Under the pieces are notes generated by a model that had not been told where the DNA came from, ran no database searches, and saw nothing but the letters and a program-made list of their open reading frames with translations. Shown in pieces: positions 1-8,686 of a stretch of 64,000 nucleotides of DNA. Within the stretch, counting starts at the first letter, position 1; each line of letters starts with the position of its first letter. Origin of the DNA: Streptomyces sp. NBC_01460 (GTDB lineage: Bacteria > Actinomycetota > Actinomycetes > Streptomycetales > Streptomycetaceae); assembly GCF_036227405.1 (NCBI RefSeq), contig NZ_CP109473.1, positions 6,758,001 through 6,822,000 of the forward strand. The letters run 5' to 3'. The translations under genes were made by a program, and so were the position numbers.

Positions 1-174
1 CAGCAGGCACGTCGAGCCGATCAGCACACCCCAGGCGACCGGCGTCGGGTCCGTCAGCGCCCACCAGAGCACCGCCGCCCAGACGATCGCCTGCCCCGGC
101 ACGCCGGGCACCAGGACGCCGACCAGGCCGAGCAGCATCACCGCCCCGACGGCAACGAGCTGCCACACACTCAT
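1..174 (-). CDS. DUF456 family membrane protein (N-terminal part)
   Basis: The gene runs off the left edge, so only the first 58 residues are visible. The product starts MSVWQLVAVGAVMLLGLVG and continues with a Gly/Pro turn (VPGVPGQ) and a second hydrophobic stretch, giving two membrane segments. This arrangement matches the start of DUF456 membrane proteins, whose function is unknown. The ATG at 172-174 is the only sensible start visible. The family call rests on a short segment. Confidence 0.6.
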   Translation of the reverse strand, partial: MSVWQLVAVGAVMLLGLVGVLVPGVPGQAIVWAAVLWWALTDPTPVAWGVLIGSTCLL

Positions 175-251
175 TCGACCAGCGTGCCGGAGTCCGCCGG
201 GTCCCGCCCGTCAGCGCGGTCGTGTGAGTGGCCGCGGTGTCGCGAGGGCGG

Positions 252-1238
252 TCAGCGGGGCGCGCGGGCCACCCAGCCGCGCTCGTAGGCGTGCCAGCCG
301 AGCTGCAGCCGGGTGGTGACCCCGGTGAGCTCCATCAGCCCCTTCACCCGCCGCTGCACCGTCCGCAGCCCCAGGTCCAGCTGTTTCGCCACGCTCGCGT
401 CCGTCAGACCGGCCAGCAGCAGCGAGAGGATCTCCAGATCGGTCGGATCGGCACCCGGCCCGTTCTCCTCGCTGATCCCACCCCTGCCCAGCCGCAGCGG
501 CATCGCGTCCCGCCACACCGCCTCGAAGAGGCCCATCAGGGACTCCAGCAGCCCGCTGGCGTGGATCACCAGGGCGGCAGGTTCGGCCCCCCGGCCGGTC
601 AGCGGCACCATCGCCAGCGCGGCGTCGGCGACCACCAGCTTCGTCGGCACCCGGTCGACCACCCGGCACTGCTCGTCACGGCCCAGCGCCGCCGACAGCT
701 CCGTGATCCCTGTCGGCAACGAGAGGACGTCGCGCTCGACGACCACGCGGTAGGAGACGCCCCGCATCGCCGCCCGCTCCTCGGACTCGTTCTCCATGCC
801 GGTGACCGCGATCGGCTTCCCCGTGACCAGGGCGCAGACCTCCGACGCGGCGCCCAGCTGCAGTTGGTGGAACCGGTGGGCCACCGCGCTCGCGCCGGTC
901 ACCACCTCCACCAGGTCGTGCACCGCCGGTTCGGCCGCTTCGGCCCGGTACTCCTCGGCGAGCAGGGCGGACGCCAGCTCCGCCTGTTCGAGCTCATGGC
1001 GCTGCTGGGTCAGCAGCGCGCCCAGCGCCACGCCGGGGGGCGCCGCGACCCAGCGGTCCGCCCGCGACGACGACTGGGCCACGAGCCCCTGCTGCTCCAG
1101 CCGGCGCAGGGCGCGCTCGGCGTCCGCCTCGGGCAGGGCCAGCCGGCGTGCGAGATCGGCGAGCTCCGCGGCGCCCGCCGCGACCAGCGCCCGGTAGGCC
1201 GCTTCCTGTCTCTCGTCGAGACCTATCGCTGACAGCAT
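252..1238 (-). CDS. TrmB/LuxR-like helix-turn-helix transcriptional regulator
   Basis: A 328-residue putative DNA-binding regulator. Residues 1-60 (MLSAIGLDERQEAAYRALV onward) form a TrmB-type winged helix like those of many Streptomyces regulators. The C-terminal part (DPTDLEILSLLLAGLTDASV, then LGLRTVQRRVKGLMEL) is a LuxR-like helix-turn-helix. The middle looks like a sensor or phospholipase-D-like fold, as in related proteins. The ATG at 1236-1238 was chosen over the longer open frame because the upstream extension is Arg/Pro-rich shadow sequence. The gene is divergent from the PP2C-like gene. Its target is unknown. Confidence 0.75.
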   Translation of the reverse strand: MLSAIGLDERQEAAYRALVAAGAAELADLARRLALPEADAERALRRLEQQGLVAQSSSRADRWVAAPPGVALGALLTQQRHELEQAELASALLAEEYRAEAAEPAVHDLVEVVTGASAVAHRFHQLQLGAASEVCALVTGKPIAVTGMENESEERAAMRGVSYRVVVERDVLSLPTGITELSAALGRDEQCRVVDRVPTKLVVADAALAMVPLTGRGAEPAALVIHASGLLESLMGLFEAVWRDAMPLRLGRGGISEENGPGADPTDLEILSLLLAGLTDASVAKQLDLGLRTVQRRVKGLMELTGVTTRLQLGWHAYERGWVARAPR

Positions 1239-1548
1239 CCTCGGCCCTCCCCGGCTCGGTGCACGCGCGTTCCCGCGCCCGTCGGGCGGGTCCGCCGTGG
1301 CGGGAAACGGCCACGGCGTAAACCCGCCGGGCCCATCATGCCCCGTACCCTCCGCCACTCTGACAACCTGGCGCCACCGTCGGCACCTTCCGCCCCGCAG
1401 GTGGAGGGCCATGCGGATGGACCGGCCCGCCGGGCGACCTTCCCGTGGGGGGTGGGGACGTCCGGCGGGTCCCTTCGTGGCTGCCACTTCCGGGCCTGTT
1501 TTCCGGATGACCCGTTTTCGTGGGGCCCGAGCGGTCGACACTATGGGC
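1239..1548. other. Divergent intergenic region, no gene
   Basis: About 310 bp lie between the divergent regulator and the PP2C-like gene. The region must hold both promoters, but I cannot point to a convincing -35/-10 pair, operator or hairpin. Confidence 0.4.
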
Positions 1549-3027
1549 ATGAGTCAGCAGGGGGAGAAGCCCGCCGCACACGAGGACGACTGGTGGCGCA
1601 AGCTGTACGACGGGACCGCGCCGGACACCGGTCCGAGCGGCGCGGCCGACAGTCTCGACGACCGGTTCGACTCCGCGTCGGACGCCGTGGGCGACCCGGA
1701 GGCGGGCCGTGCGGACCACCCGGTCACGGTGGTGCCGCTGCCCGACCCGCGCCTGCCGGAAGCCGGCCCGGCGCCGGGACCGCCGCCCGCGCGACCCGTC
1801 GTTCCGCCGGTCGGAGCACCGGCGCCACCGTCGGCCCCGGCGCCACCGTCCGCACCGGCGCCGACTCCCGGCACGGGGCGTCCCCCCGCCGCGCAGCCGC
1901 CGCGGCCCCCGCGCACCGTCCCGGTCGGGCGCGCCCCCTGGGAGCCCCCGGCCGCGCCCCCTCGGCCGCAGACCTTCGCCGTACGTCCGCCGCCGGCACC
2001 GCCCGTACCCCCCCAGCCGCCCGCGGTGGCCGTACCGCCCGTGCCGGAGCCTGTGCACACCCCCGGGCCGCCGGAGCGCCCGGCCGTCGGCCACCTCGGG
2101 GACCGGCCGCCGACCTACGACGCGGAGCCCGCGGCGCTGCCCGGCTCAGGCCCCGACGACCTGGACGGCCTCGTGCCCGACACGGTCCTCGACGGGGCCC
2201 GCTACGGCACGTACACCCTCCGGGCCGCGTCCGTGCGCGGCGACTCGGCGCGCTTCCGGGGCGAGCCGCGGCGCGACGCCCTGCTCACCGCGCGCTTCGG
2301 CACCGGGGACGCCGCGCTGGTCCTGGTCGCGGTGGCCGGCGGCACCCGGGGTGAGGAGCAGGCCCGTCTCGCCGCCACCGACGCCTGTCGCTGGATCGGC
2401 GGAGCGGTCGCCCGCAGCCACGCCCGGCTCTCCGACGACATAAGGGCGGGCCGCAGGGGCGACCTCAAGTCGGGTCTGCACCGCCTCACCGACCGCACCT
2501 ACGGCAGACTGCGCGCCCGTGCCGCCGAACTAGGGCTGGACCCCTCGGCGTACAGCACCGGTCTGCGCTGTCTGCTGCTCTCCTCCGACCCGTCGTGCCG
2601 CACACGGGTCTTCTTCGGGATCGGGCCCGGCGGCCTGTTCCGCCTCCGCGACGGGGCCTGGCAGGACCTCGAACCCGTGCTGCCCGCGACCGGCGGCGCG
2701 GCGAACGAGGAGAGCCCGGGCGGGGACCGTCTGACGATGGATCTGCAGATCGCCACGCCTTCGCCGTCGTACGCCGAGGGCCCTCCGCCGCCGCCCGCCG
2801 AGCCCTTCCGCTTCCGCGCCTCCGTCGCCCGGCCCGGCGACACGCTGCTGCTCTGCGGGAACGGCCTCGCCGAGCCCCTGCGCGGGGAGCCGGGGCTGGC
2901 CGGGGAGCTCGCCCGGCGGTGGGGTGCGGGCGGTCCTCCGGGACTCCCGGCCTATCTGGCCGACATACAGCTCAGGATCAAGGGGTACGCGGACGACCGG
3001 ACGTGCGCGGCGGTCTGGGAGGCGTAA
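1549..3027 (+). CDS. PP2C-like protein phosphatase domain protein with Pro-rich N-terminus
   Basis: A 492-residue protein. After an acidic start (MSQQGEKPAAHEDDWWRKLY) comes a low-complexity Pro/Ala-rich segment at roughly residues 60-190, probably disordered. A C-terminal domain follows (about 215-492) that resembles the PP2C-like fold used by Streptomyces Ser/Thr phosphatases and related proteins. It has a GDAALVLVAVAGGTRGEEQA segment and an ADDRTCAAVWEA tail. Classical PP2C metal motifs (DGxGG) are not clear, so it may be a non-catalytic or divergent member. An alternative ATG lies two codons upstream (1543). It is cytoplasmic, as no signal or membrane helix is seen. Confidence 0.7.
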   Translation: MSQQGEKPAAHEDDWWRKLYDGTAPDTGPSGAADSLDDRFDSASDAVGDPEAGRADHPVTVVPLPDPRLPEAGPAPGPPPARPVVPPVGAPAPPSAPAPPSAPAPTPGTGRPPAAQPPRPPRTVPVGRAPWEPPAAPPRPQTFAVRPPPAPPVPPQPPAVAVPPVPEPVHTPGPPERPAVGHLGDRPPTYDAEPAALPGSGPDDLDGLVPDTVLDGARYGTYTLRAASVRGDSARFRGEPRRDALLTARFGTGDAALVLVAVAGGTRGEEQARLAATDACRWIGGAVARSHARLSDDIRAGRRGDLKSGLHRLTDRTYGRLRARAAELGLDPSAYSTGLRCLLLSSDPSCRTRVFFGIGPGGLFRLRDGAWQDLEPVLPATGGAANEESPGGDRLTMDLQIATPSPSYAEGPPPPPAEPFRFRASVARPGDTLLLCGNGLAEPLRGEPGLAGELARRWGAGGPPGLPAYLADIQLRIKGYADDRTCAAVWEA

Positions 3028-3087
3028 CGGAGCGCGGCGTGGGTTGATGGAGTCCCGGACAGCCCGAGGCGGAGAGGGTGCGCACCC

Positions 3088-4830
3088 ATGGCCAAGCAGA
3101 ACGTGTCGGAACAGTTCGTCGACATCCTGGTGCGAGCGGGGGTCAAGCGGCTGTACGGCGTCGTCGGTGACAGCCTCAACCCCGTCGTCGACGCCATCCG
3201 GCGGAACTCCGCCGTGGAGTGGGTCCAGGTCAGGCACGAGGAGACCGCCGCGTTCGCCGCGGGTGCCGAGGCCCAGATCACCGGCACCCTCGCCGCCTGC
3301 GCCGGGTCGTGCGGCCCGGGCAACCTCCACCTCATCAACGGCCTCTACGACGCGCACCGCTCCATGGCCCCCGTGCTCGCCCTCGCCTCGCACATCCCGT
3401 CGAGCGAGATCGGCCTCGGCTACTTCCAGGAGACCCACCCGGAGCTGCTCTTCCAGGAGTGCAGCCACTACAACGAGATGATCTCCAACCCGCAGCAGAT
3501 GCCGCGGCTGCTGCAGACGGCGATCCAGCACGCGATCGGCCGGGGCGGCGTCAGCGTCGTCTCGATGCCCGGCGACATCGCCTCGCAGCCCGCCCCGGAG
3601 AAGTCGATCGAGCACGCCCTGGTCACCTCGCGGCCCTCCGTGAAGCCCGGGGACGCGGAGATCGAGAAGCTCTGCCGGATGGTCGACGAGGCCAAACGGG
3701 TGACGCTGTTCTGCGGGAGCGGCACGGCGGGCGCCCACGCCGAGGTCATGGAGTTCGCCGAGCGCGTGAAGGCCCCGGTCGGCCACGCGCTGCGGGGCAA
3801 GGAGTGGATCCAGTACGACAACCCGTACGACGTGGGGATGAGCGGGCTGCTCGGCTACGGCGCCGCCTACGAGGCCACCAACGAGTGCGACCTGCTGATC
3901 CTGCTGGGCACCGACTTCCCGTACAACGCGTTCCTCCCGACCGATGTGAAGATCGTCCAGGTCGACGTCCGCCCCGAGCACCTGGGCCGGCGTTCCAAGC
4001 TCGACCTCGCGGTCTGGGGCGACGTACGGGAGACGCTGCGCGCCCTGACCCCGCGTGTGAAGGCCAAGACCGACCGCAAGTTCCTCGACCGGATGCTGAA
4101 GAAGCACGCCGACGCGCTCGAGGGCGTGGTCAAGGCGTACACCCGCAAGGTCGAGAAGCACGTCCCGATCCACCCGGAGTACGTCGCCTCGGTCCTCGAC
4201 GAACTCGCCGACGACGACGCCGTGTTCACCGTGGACACCGGGATGTGCAACGTCTGGGCGGCCCGCTACCTCACGCCCAACGGCAAGCGCAGGGTGATTG
4301 GATCGTTCAGCCACGGCTCGATGGCCAACGCGCTGCCGCAGGCGATCGGCGCCCAGTTCACCGACCGGAACCGGCAGGTCGTCTCGATGTCCGGCGACGG
4401 CGGATTCACCATGCTGATGGGCGACTTCCTCACCCTCGTCCAGTACAACCTGCCGGTGAAGGTCGTCCTCTTCAACAACTCCTCGCTCGGCATGGTCGAG
4501 CTGGAGATGCTGGTGGCGGGGCTTCCGTCGTTCGGTACGACCAACAAGAACCCCGACTTCGCGGCGATCGCGCGGGCGGCGGGGGCCTACGGGGTGCGGG
4601 TGGAGAAGCCCAAGCAGCTGGAGGGCGCGCTCAAGGACGCCTTCAAGCACAAGGGGCCCGCGCTCGTCGACGTGGTCACCGACCCGAACGCCCTCTCCAT
4701 CCCGCCGAAGATCAGCGCCGACATGGTCACCGGCTTCGCCCTCTCCGCCAGCAAGATCGTCCTGGACGGCGGGGTCGGCAGGATGCTCCAGATGGCCCGG
4801 TCCAACCTCCGGAACGTGCCCCGGCCCTGA
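3088..4830 (+). CDS. Thiamine diphosphate-dependent pyruvate oxidase/dehydrogenase-like enzyme
   Basis: A 580-residue ThDP enzyme of the PoxB / acetolactate synthase superfamily, probably decarboxylating pyruvate to acetate and CO2 with FAD and a quinone acceptor. It has the expected three domains: an N-terminal Pyr domain with the catalytic Glu (HEE, Glu51), a central FAD/Rossmann domain, and a C-terminal ThDP-binding domain. The C-terminal domain carries GDGGF from residue 436 followed by NN about 27 residues later. Length matches PoxB (about 570). Other substrates of this superfamily cannot be excluded. It is probably monocistronic; the start ATG at 3088 follows a GGAGAGGGT ribosome binding site. 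Confidence 0.85.
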   Translation: MAKQNVSEQFVDILVRAGVKRLYGVVGDSLNPVVDAIRRNSAVEWVQVRHEETAAFAAGAEAQITGTLAACAGSCGPGNLHLINGLYDAHRSMAPVLALASHIPSSEIGLGYFQETHPELLFQECSHYNEMISNPQQMPRLLQTAIQHAIGRGGVSVVSMPGDIASQPAPEKSIEHALVTSRPSVKPGDAEIEKLCRMVDEAKRVTLFCGSGTAGAHAEVMEFAERVKAPVGHALRGKEWIQYDNPYDVGMSGLLGYGAAYEATNECDLLILLGTDFPYNAFLPTDVKIVQVDVRPEHLGRRSKLDLAVWGDVRETLRALTPRVKAKTDRKFLDRMLKKHADALEGVVKAYTRKVEKHVPIHPEYVASVLDELADDDAVFTVDTGMCNVWAARYLTPNGKRRVIGSFSHGSMANALPQAIGAQFTDRNRQVVSMSGDGGFTMLMGDFLTLVQYNLPVKVVLFNNSSLGMVELEMLVAGLPSFGTTNKNPDFAAIARAAGAYGVRVEKPKQLEGALKDAFKHKGPALVDVVTDPNALSIPPKISADMVTGFALSASKIVLDGGVGRMLQMARSNLRNVPRP

Positions 4831-4863
4831 GCCGGACGGCCGCGCCCGGCACGGGACATGGGC

Positions 4864-5253
4864 TCACCTCAGCCGGAGTGTCCCGGGTGTGGTCCGGTCC
4901 GTGATGATCCCGGCCAACTGGTCGAAGAGTGTCGGACCGCGGCCCGCCCGGGCCTCGGCCAGCTCCGCCTCGACGCGCGCGCGGTTGGTGGGGTGCACCC
5001 GGGGGAGCAGGCGCTCCAGCCGGCGGGCGGTCTCCTCGTGCCCCAGCGCGCGGGCGGAGCGGGCGTGGTCGCGCCACTCGATGACGAAGTCCCCGTCCCG
5101 CGGGGTGCCGAAGCCGCCGCTCAGACAGTCGGCGAAGGCGTCCAGGCCGCGGCCGAAATAGCCGCCGGGGCCGTTCACCGCCTCGCCGATCGCATCCCAG
5201 AAGCTGTCGAGGCCGGTGATCCCCGAGCCGTCCAGCACATAGGTCACGGTCAT
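4864..5253 (-). CDS. Barstar family ribonuclease inhibitor
   Basis: A 129-residue cytoplasmic protein with the barstar pattern: a buried beta-strand start (VTYVLDGSGITGLDSFWDAI), then the GPGGYFGRGLDAFADCLSGG helix, then an acidic stretch. Barstars bind and block guanyl-specific ribonucleases of the barnase/RNase Sa type. The gene lies directly downstream, on the same strand, of an RNase Sa family gene, which supports an immunity role. A strong hairpin between the two suggests the inhibitor also has its own promoter. Confidence 0.88.
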   Translation of the reverse strand: MTVTYVLDGSGITGLDSFWDAIGEAVNGPGGYFGRGLDAFADCLSGGFGTPRDGDFVIEWRDHARSARALGHEETARRLERLLPRVHPTNRARVEAELAEARAGRGPTLFDQLAGIITDRTTPGTLRLR

Positions 5254-5295
5254 GCGGGGAGCGTACAGGTGCCTTCGCCTCCCGTGCCGTCCGAT

Positions 5296-5331
5296 GGTCC
5301 GCGCCGCAGGTGGGGGACTACGGCGCGGACC
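5296..5331 (-). terminator. Hairpin between ribonuclease and barstar genes
   Basis: An 11-bp perfect inverted repeat, GGTCCGCGCCG (5296-5306) with CGGCGCGGACC (5321-5331), has a 14-nt loop. It lies after the ribonuclease stop and before the barstar start, so it likely ends or attenuates the ribonuclease transcript. There is no U tract, as is common in Streptomyces. Confidence 0.55.
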
Positions 5332-5349
5332 GGTCCGGGGGAGTGCGGA

Positions 5350-5748
5350 TCAGCAGCCGTGGTCGACCAGGTCGAACGACTCGTAGTGGTCCGCGGTGTA
5401 GTAGTCCTCCTCGGCCTCCTCACCCGTGACGATCCGTCGGGCCCCGCGGTCCGAGGAGCCGGGGGTGATGACCGTGTACTCGTGGTAGTAGCCCGTGCCC
5501 TGGCTGGGCAGCAGCGCCTCCCGGTTCTGGAAGACGGTGCCGTCCTGGTCGTACGGGAACGGGCCGCCCGCCTCGATTAGGTCGAGCGTGTCGTGTGCCT
5601 GGGACGGCAGTGCGGAGTAGCAGACACTGCCGACCGCGGCGGCCGAGGGAGCCGTCGCCGCCGAGGCGGTGACCGGCCCGCCGACGAAGAGGACGGACAG
5701 GAGGGCGGCGATGCCGCCGAGCGTGGTGATCCGTGGGGGGATTCGCAT
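5350..5748 (-). CDS. Secreted guanyl-specific ribonuclease, RNase Sa family
   Basis: A 132-residue precursor with a Sec signal peptide (MRIPPRITTLGGIAALLSVL to about TASAA) and a mature ribonuclease of about 95 residues that closely follows RNase Sa/Sa3. Recognisable blocks are VCYSALPSQAHDTLDLI, GPFPYDQDGTVFQNRE, YYHEYTVITPG and DYYTADHYESFDL. The catalytic Glu (in YHEY), Arg (in ARRIV) and His (in DHYES) are all present. The two Cys that form the family disulfide are near the ends of the mature domain. An ATG three codons upstream (5757) is an alternative start. The enzyme cuts single-stranded RNA 3' of G outside the cell. Confidence 0.93.
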   Translation of the reverse strand: MRIPPRITTLGGIAALLSVLFVGGPVTASAATAPSAAAVGSVCYSALPSQAHDTLDLIEAGGPFPYDQDGTVFQNREALLPSQGTGYYHEYTVITPGSSDRGARRIVTGEEAEEDYYTADHYESFDLVDHGC

Positions 5749-5975
5749 ACCCACCATGATGACGCGCGTAGATCCCCATCCGTCAACGCCAACTCGTGTG
5801 AATTTTTCGGAAGTTAACCGGGGGTAGGGAAATGGAACGCGCCGGTCGTTCGCGCGGGGTCGCACTCTCGCCCGTTCATGTGTTGATGCGTGACCGTTGC
5901 GCCGTGGGGCATGCATCCCGTGAAAGCGTTCGACACATGACGTGATGAAGCGGGAGCCGAGGAGGCCGATTCAGC

Positions 5976-6401
5976 GTGCGTGCGGGGGACATGGCGAAGC
6001 GACAGGAGAGACCGCCGACGCGGATGCACCGGAGACTCGGGCATGCCGATCTGTCGGCCGTGGGGGAAGTACGGGCGGAGCTGCGGGAGTTCCTGCGCCG
6101 CCGCCGACGCCCGGAGGAGGCCGAGGTGGCACAGCTCCTGCTCAGCGAGCTGGTGACGAACGCGCTGATCCATACGCGGCACGGCGCCGTGGTCACGGTG
6201 ACGTCCGCGCCCACGCGCTTACGGGTGGAGGTGCGCGACTTCGTGACCGGGCAGGATCCCGCGCCGTACGTACCGAACGCCGACGACGGTACGCACGGCA
6301 GGGGACTGCTCCTCGTCCAGAGCCTGGCGGACTCCTGGGGAGTCATGACGCAGGCGCTGGGCAAGGTGGTCTGGTTCGAGCTGAACGCGGGGAGGTCCTG
6401 A
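5976..6401 (+). CDS. RsbW-like ATP-binding (GHKL) protein
   Basis: A 141-residue single-domain GHKL ATPase of the anti-sigma-factor kinase type common in Streptomyces. The N box is visible as LLLSELVTNALIH. The G boxes are seen in LRVEVRDFVTG and DDGTHGRGLLLVQSLAD. Such proteins usually bind or phosphorylate anti-anti-sigma factors, but no partner gene is next door. A GTG at 5976 sits 10 nt after GGAGG; an ATG at 5991 with GGGGG before it is an equally good start. Confidence 0.82.
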   Translation: MRAGDMAKRQERPPTRMHRRLGHADLSAVGEVRAELREFLRRRRRPEEAEVAQLLLSELVTNALIHTRHGAVVTVTSAPTRLRVEVRDFVTGQDPAPYVPNADDGTHGRGLLLVQSLADSWGVMTQALGKVVWFELNAGRS

Positions 6402-6404
6402 CGC

Positions 6405-7490
6405 TCAGCCGAACTGCTGCTCCAGGTCCTTCAGTTTCTGCTCCAGCGAATCGAGCCGGGGCAGGGCCTGGGTGTCGTCCTCGGCGGTGAGGTCGACGGT
6501 CGCGGGGTCACCGCTGGTGGTCTGTGTCGAAGTACTCCTGGAGTTCGAGCCGTTCACGGCTTGCAGGGATGGCCGGGGACGCAGCGGCAGTTGTCCCGGC
6601 TCTGTTATGGCAGGCTCCGCGACGGCCGGTGGGCCGCCTCCCGCTGCCGGGGCGATGGCCTGGACGTCCATCTGGCGTCCGGCCCGGCCACCGCGCCCCC
6701 AGGCCCGGTTCTGCCGGTTCAGGGCCTTGATCTGCGCCCTGTCCAGCTTGGCCTGGTCCCTCCGGCGGTGCCGGTTCTGTTCCTTCTCCCGGCGGTCCTC
6801 GCGTACCTCGTCCACCGCCTCGTCGAGGGTGCGTACGCCCTCGAGGAGCATCAGCGACCAGGCGCCGAAGGTCTCCCTGGGGGCGCGCAGCCACCGCACG
6901 ATCCGGATCTGCGGCAGCGGGCGGGGCACCAGGCCCTGCTCGCGCAGCGCCGCACGACGGGTCTGCTTCAGCGCGCGGTCGAAGAGCACGGCCGCGGAGA
7001 GCGACATCCCCGCGAAGAAGTGCGGGGCGCCCGCGTGGTCCATGCCGCGCGGTGCGTGCACCCAGTTGAACCAGGCGGCGGCACCGGCGAACGTCCACAC
7101 CAGCAGCCGGGAGCCCAGTGCGGCGTCGCCGTGGCTGGCCTCCCGCACCGCGAGCACCGAACAGAACATCGCGGCCCCGTCGAGGCCGAAGGGTACGAGG
7201 TACTCCCAGCCCCCGGAGAGGCTGAGGTTTTGCCGGCCGAAGCCGACGAGCCCGTGGAAGGAGAGGGCGGCGGCGACAGCGGCGCAGCAGAACAGCAGGA
7301 CGTACGAGGCGGTGGCGTAGAGAGCCTCCTTGCGCCTGCGGCGCTCCTCGCTGCGTTCCCAGCTGTCGTCGGCCGCGGCTTTCTCAGCGGCGCGCTTGCC
7401 GCGCGCGACCACCGTCACCGCCGCCATGACTCCCACGAGCAGCACGGCGCCCGGAAGCAGCCAGTCAAGCGATATGTCGGTCAGTCTCAT
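6405..7490 (-). CDS. DUF2637 domain membrane protein
   Basis: A 361-residue protein. Four or five hydrophobic segments lie in the first 190 residues (LLPGAVLLVGVMAAVTVV, ASYVLLFCCAAVAAALSFHG, VPFGLDGAAMFCSVLAVREA, LLVWTFAGAAAWFNWVHA). They are followed by a long charged, coiled-coil-prone cytoplasmic tail ending LEQKLKDLEQQFG. This is the DUF2637 arrangement found on Streptomyces chromosomes and, as SpdB-like proteins, on conjugative plasmids. Function is unknown. The stop nearly abuts the stop of the convergent ATPase gene. Confidence 0.8.
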   Translation of the reverse strand: MRLTDISLDWLLPGAVLLVGVMAAVTVVARGKRAAEKAAADDSWERSEERRRRKEALYATASYVLLFCCAAVAAALSFHGLVGFGRQNLSLSGGWEYLVPFGLDGAAMFCSVLAVREASHGDAALGSRLLVWTFAGAAAWFNWVHAPRGMDHAGAPHFFAGMSLSAAVLFDRALKQTRRAALREQGLVPRPLPQIRIVRWLRAPRETFGAWSLMLLEGVRTLDEAVDEVREDRREKEQNRHRRRDQAKLDRAQIKALNRQNRAWGRGGRAGRQMDVQAIAPAAGGGPPAVAEPAITEPGQLPLRPRPSLQAVNGSNSRSTSTQTTSGDPATVDLTAEDDTQALPRLDSLEQKLKDLEQQFG

Positions 7491-7694
7491 GCACGGTCCC
7501 TTGCGTCACGTAGGGCGTTTCGGGCGCCATCGTGACGGAAATACCGCCGCGCTCAGCGGGTTTCGGGGCAAGTGAACGCCATTGGGGTGGCGGGGCTCAT
7601 CGTTGGACGGAATCTTTTCGAGCGCCCTTACGGGTAAGTTGAGTTGCGTTCGAATTGTGGTCGCCCGCCCGGGTGGTGTGAGCCGCCGTGCGGC

Positions 7695-8543
7695 TCAGGG
7701 GGCGGGCGTCAGCTTCCGCACGCGGTCCGCGTCGCAGGTGCGCGGGCAGGTGACGCACGTGTCCTCGGGCCGCAGGGTGTAGAAGAGGCAGCAGCTCGCG
7801 CGGTCGCGCGTCGGGAGCGACTCGCCGTCGGGACCGGTCAGTTCGCGGAAGCCCGCCGTGCCCACGTACGGCTTGGTGGTGCCGGGCAGCAGGAGCTCCA
7901 GCTCCCTCATCGCGCGGCCCTCCTCCCCGAGCAGGTGGGCGATGTACCAGAGGCCCTCGACGATCTCGTCGGTCGCCATGCCCCACAGGGCCCGCTTCCC
8001 GCGCCGCATGCGCGGCCGGAAGCCGTCCAGCACCGGGCCGATGTGCTGCGCCACGGCGTCGAGCACCTCGGCCCGCAGCGCCGCCTCGTCGGGGACGACC
8101 CGCGCGCCCGGCAGCCCCGCCGCCGGGTCGTCGGGCAGGCAGGCGAACTCCCCCGCGCGGAGGGTGAGACGGCCCAGGCCCCGGTGGAAGGAGACCTCGT
8201 CGACGGGGATCCGCGGGACCCGGCGGTGCGTGAACCACGGGAGGGTCACCAGGAGGCAGGCCGGCCACGCGTACCGGTGCAGTCCGAAGCTCGCCACCAC
8301 GTCGGGGCGGGCCCGGGTGCCGTAGTCCCGCAGCACCTGTGCCTCGTCCCAGGCCAGGAACTCGTCCAGCGCGGCACCCCCGGCCGCGAGATCGGCGGCA
8401 CCGACCCATCCGCCGCCCGTGGGCGCCGCGACGTCGTCGGCGAGCACCTCCGCGCGCAGACCGGGGAAGACCTCGGCCAGTCGTACGTACGCCGCCGTCA
8501 GCGGCGACGGGGCGATGGCGGTGAGCAGGGCGGGCACGGTCAT
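7695..8543 (-). CDS. FhuF-like (2Fe-2S) ferric siderophore reductase
   Basis: A 282-residue protein with an FhuF-like body and the C-terminal cysteine cluster CCLFYTLRPEDTCVTC, the 2Fe-2S binding motif of FhuF siderophore-iron reductases. These cytoplasmic proteins reduce Fe(III) in imported siderophores. The start ATG is at 8541-8543. An almost perfect actinobacterial iron box lies 30 bp upstream, so the gene is predicted to be repressed by a DmdR/IdeR-type regulator when iron is plentiful. No transporter is adjacent. Confidence 0.85.
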   Translation of the reverse strand: MTVPALLTAIAPSPLTAAYVRLAEVFPGLRAEVLADDVAAPTGGGWVGAADLAAGGAALDEFLAWDEAQVLRDYGTRARPDVVASFGLHRYAWPACLLVTLPWFTHRRVPRIPVDEVSFHRGLGRLTLRAGEFACLPDDPAAGLPGARVVPDEAALRAEVLDAVAQHIGPVLDGFRPRMRRGKRALWGMATDEIVEGLWYIAHLLGEEGRAMRELELLLPGTTKPYVGTAGFRELTGPDGESLPTRDRASCCLFYTLRPEDTCVTCPRTCDADRVRKLTPAP

Positions 8544-8572
8544 ACGGGGACCACCGAATCACGATCTTTTGC

Positions 8573-8591
8573 AGGTAAGCCTTACCTTACC
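8573..8591 (-). promoter_or_regulatory. Iron box (DmdR/IdeR operator)
   Basis: The plus strand reads AGGTAAGCCTTACCTTACC; on the coding strand of the FhuF-like gene this is GGTAAGGTAAGGCTTACCT. It matches the 19-bp DmdR/IdeR operator pattern of TTAGGTTAGG-type half sites and ends about 30 bp before the FhuF start codon. Confidence 0.8.
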
Positions 8592-8686
8592 CGAAGAGAT
8601 CGATGTGTGAACCGTGGCCCGCTCCGCCTATCGTGCACAAGGGGTCCGGCGCGCGCGAGTCGGCCCGCCAGGCCGAGGAGGTTCCG

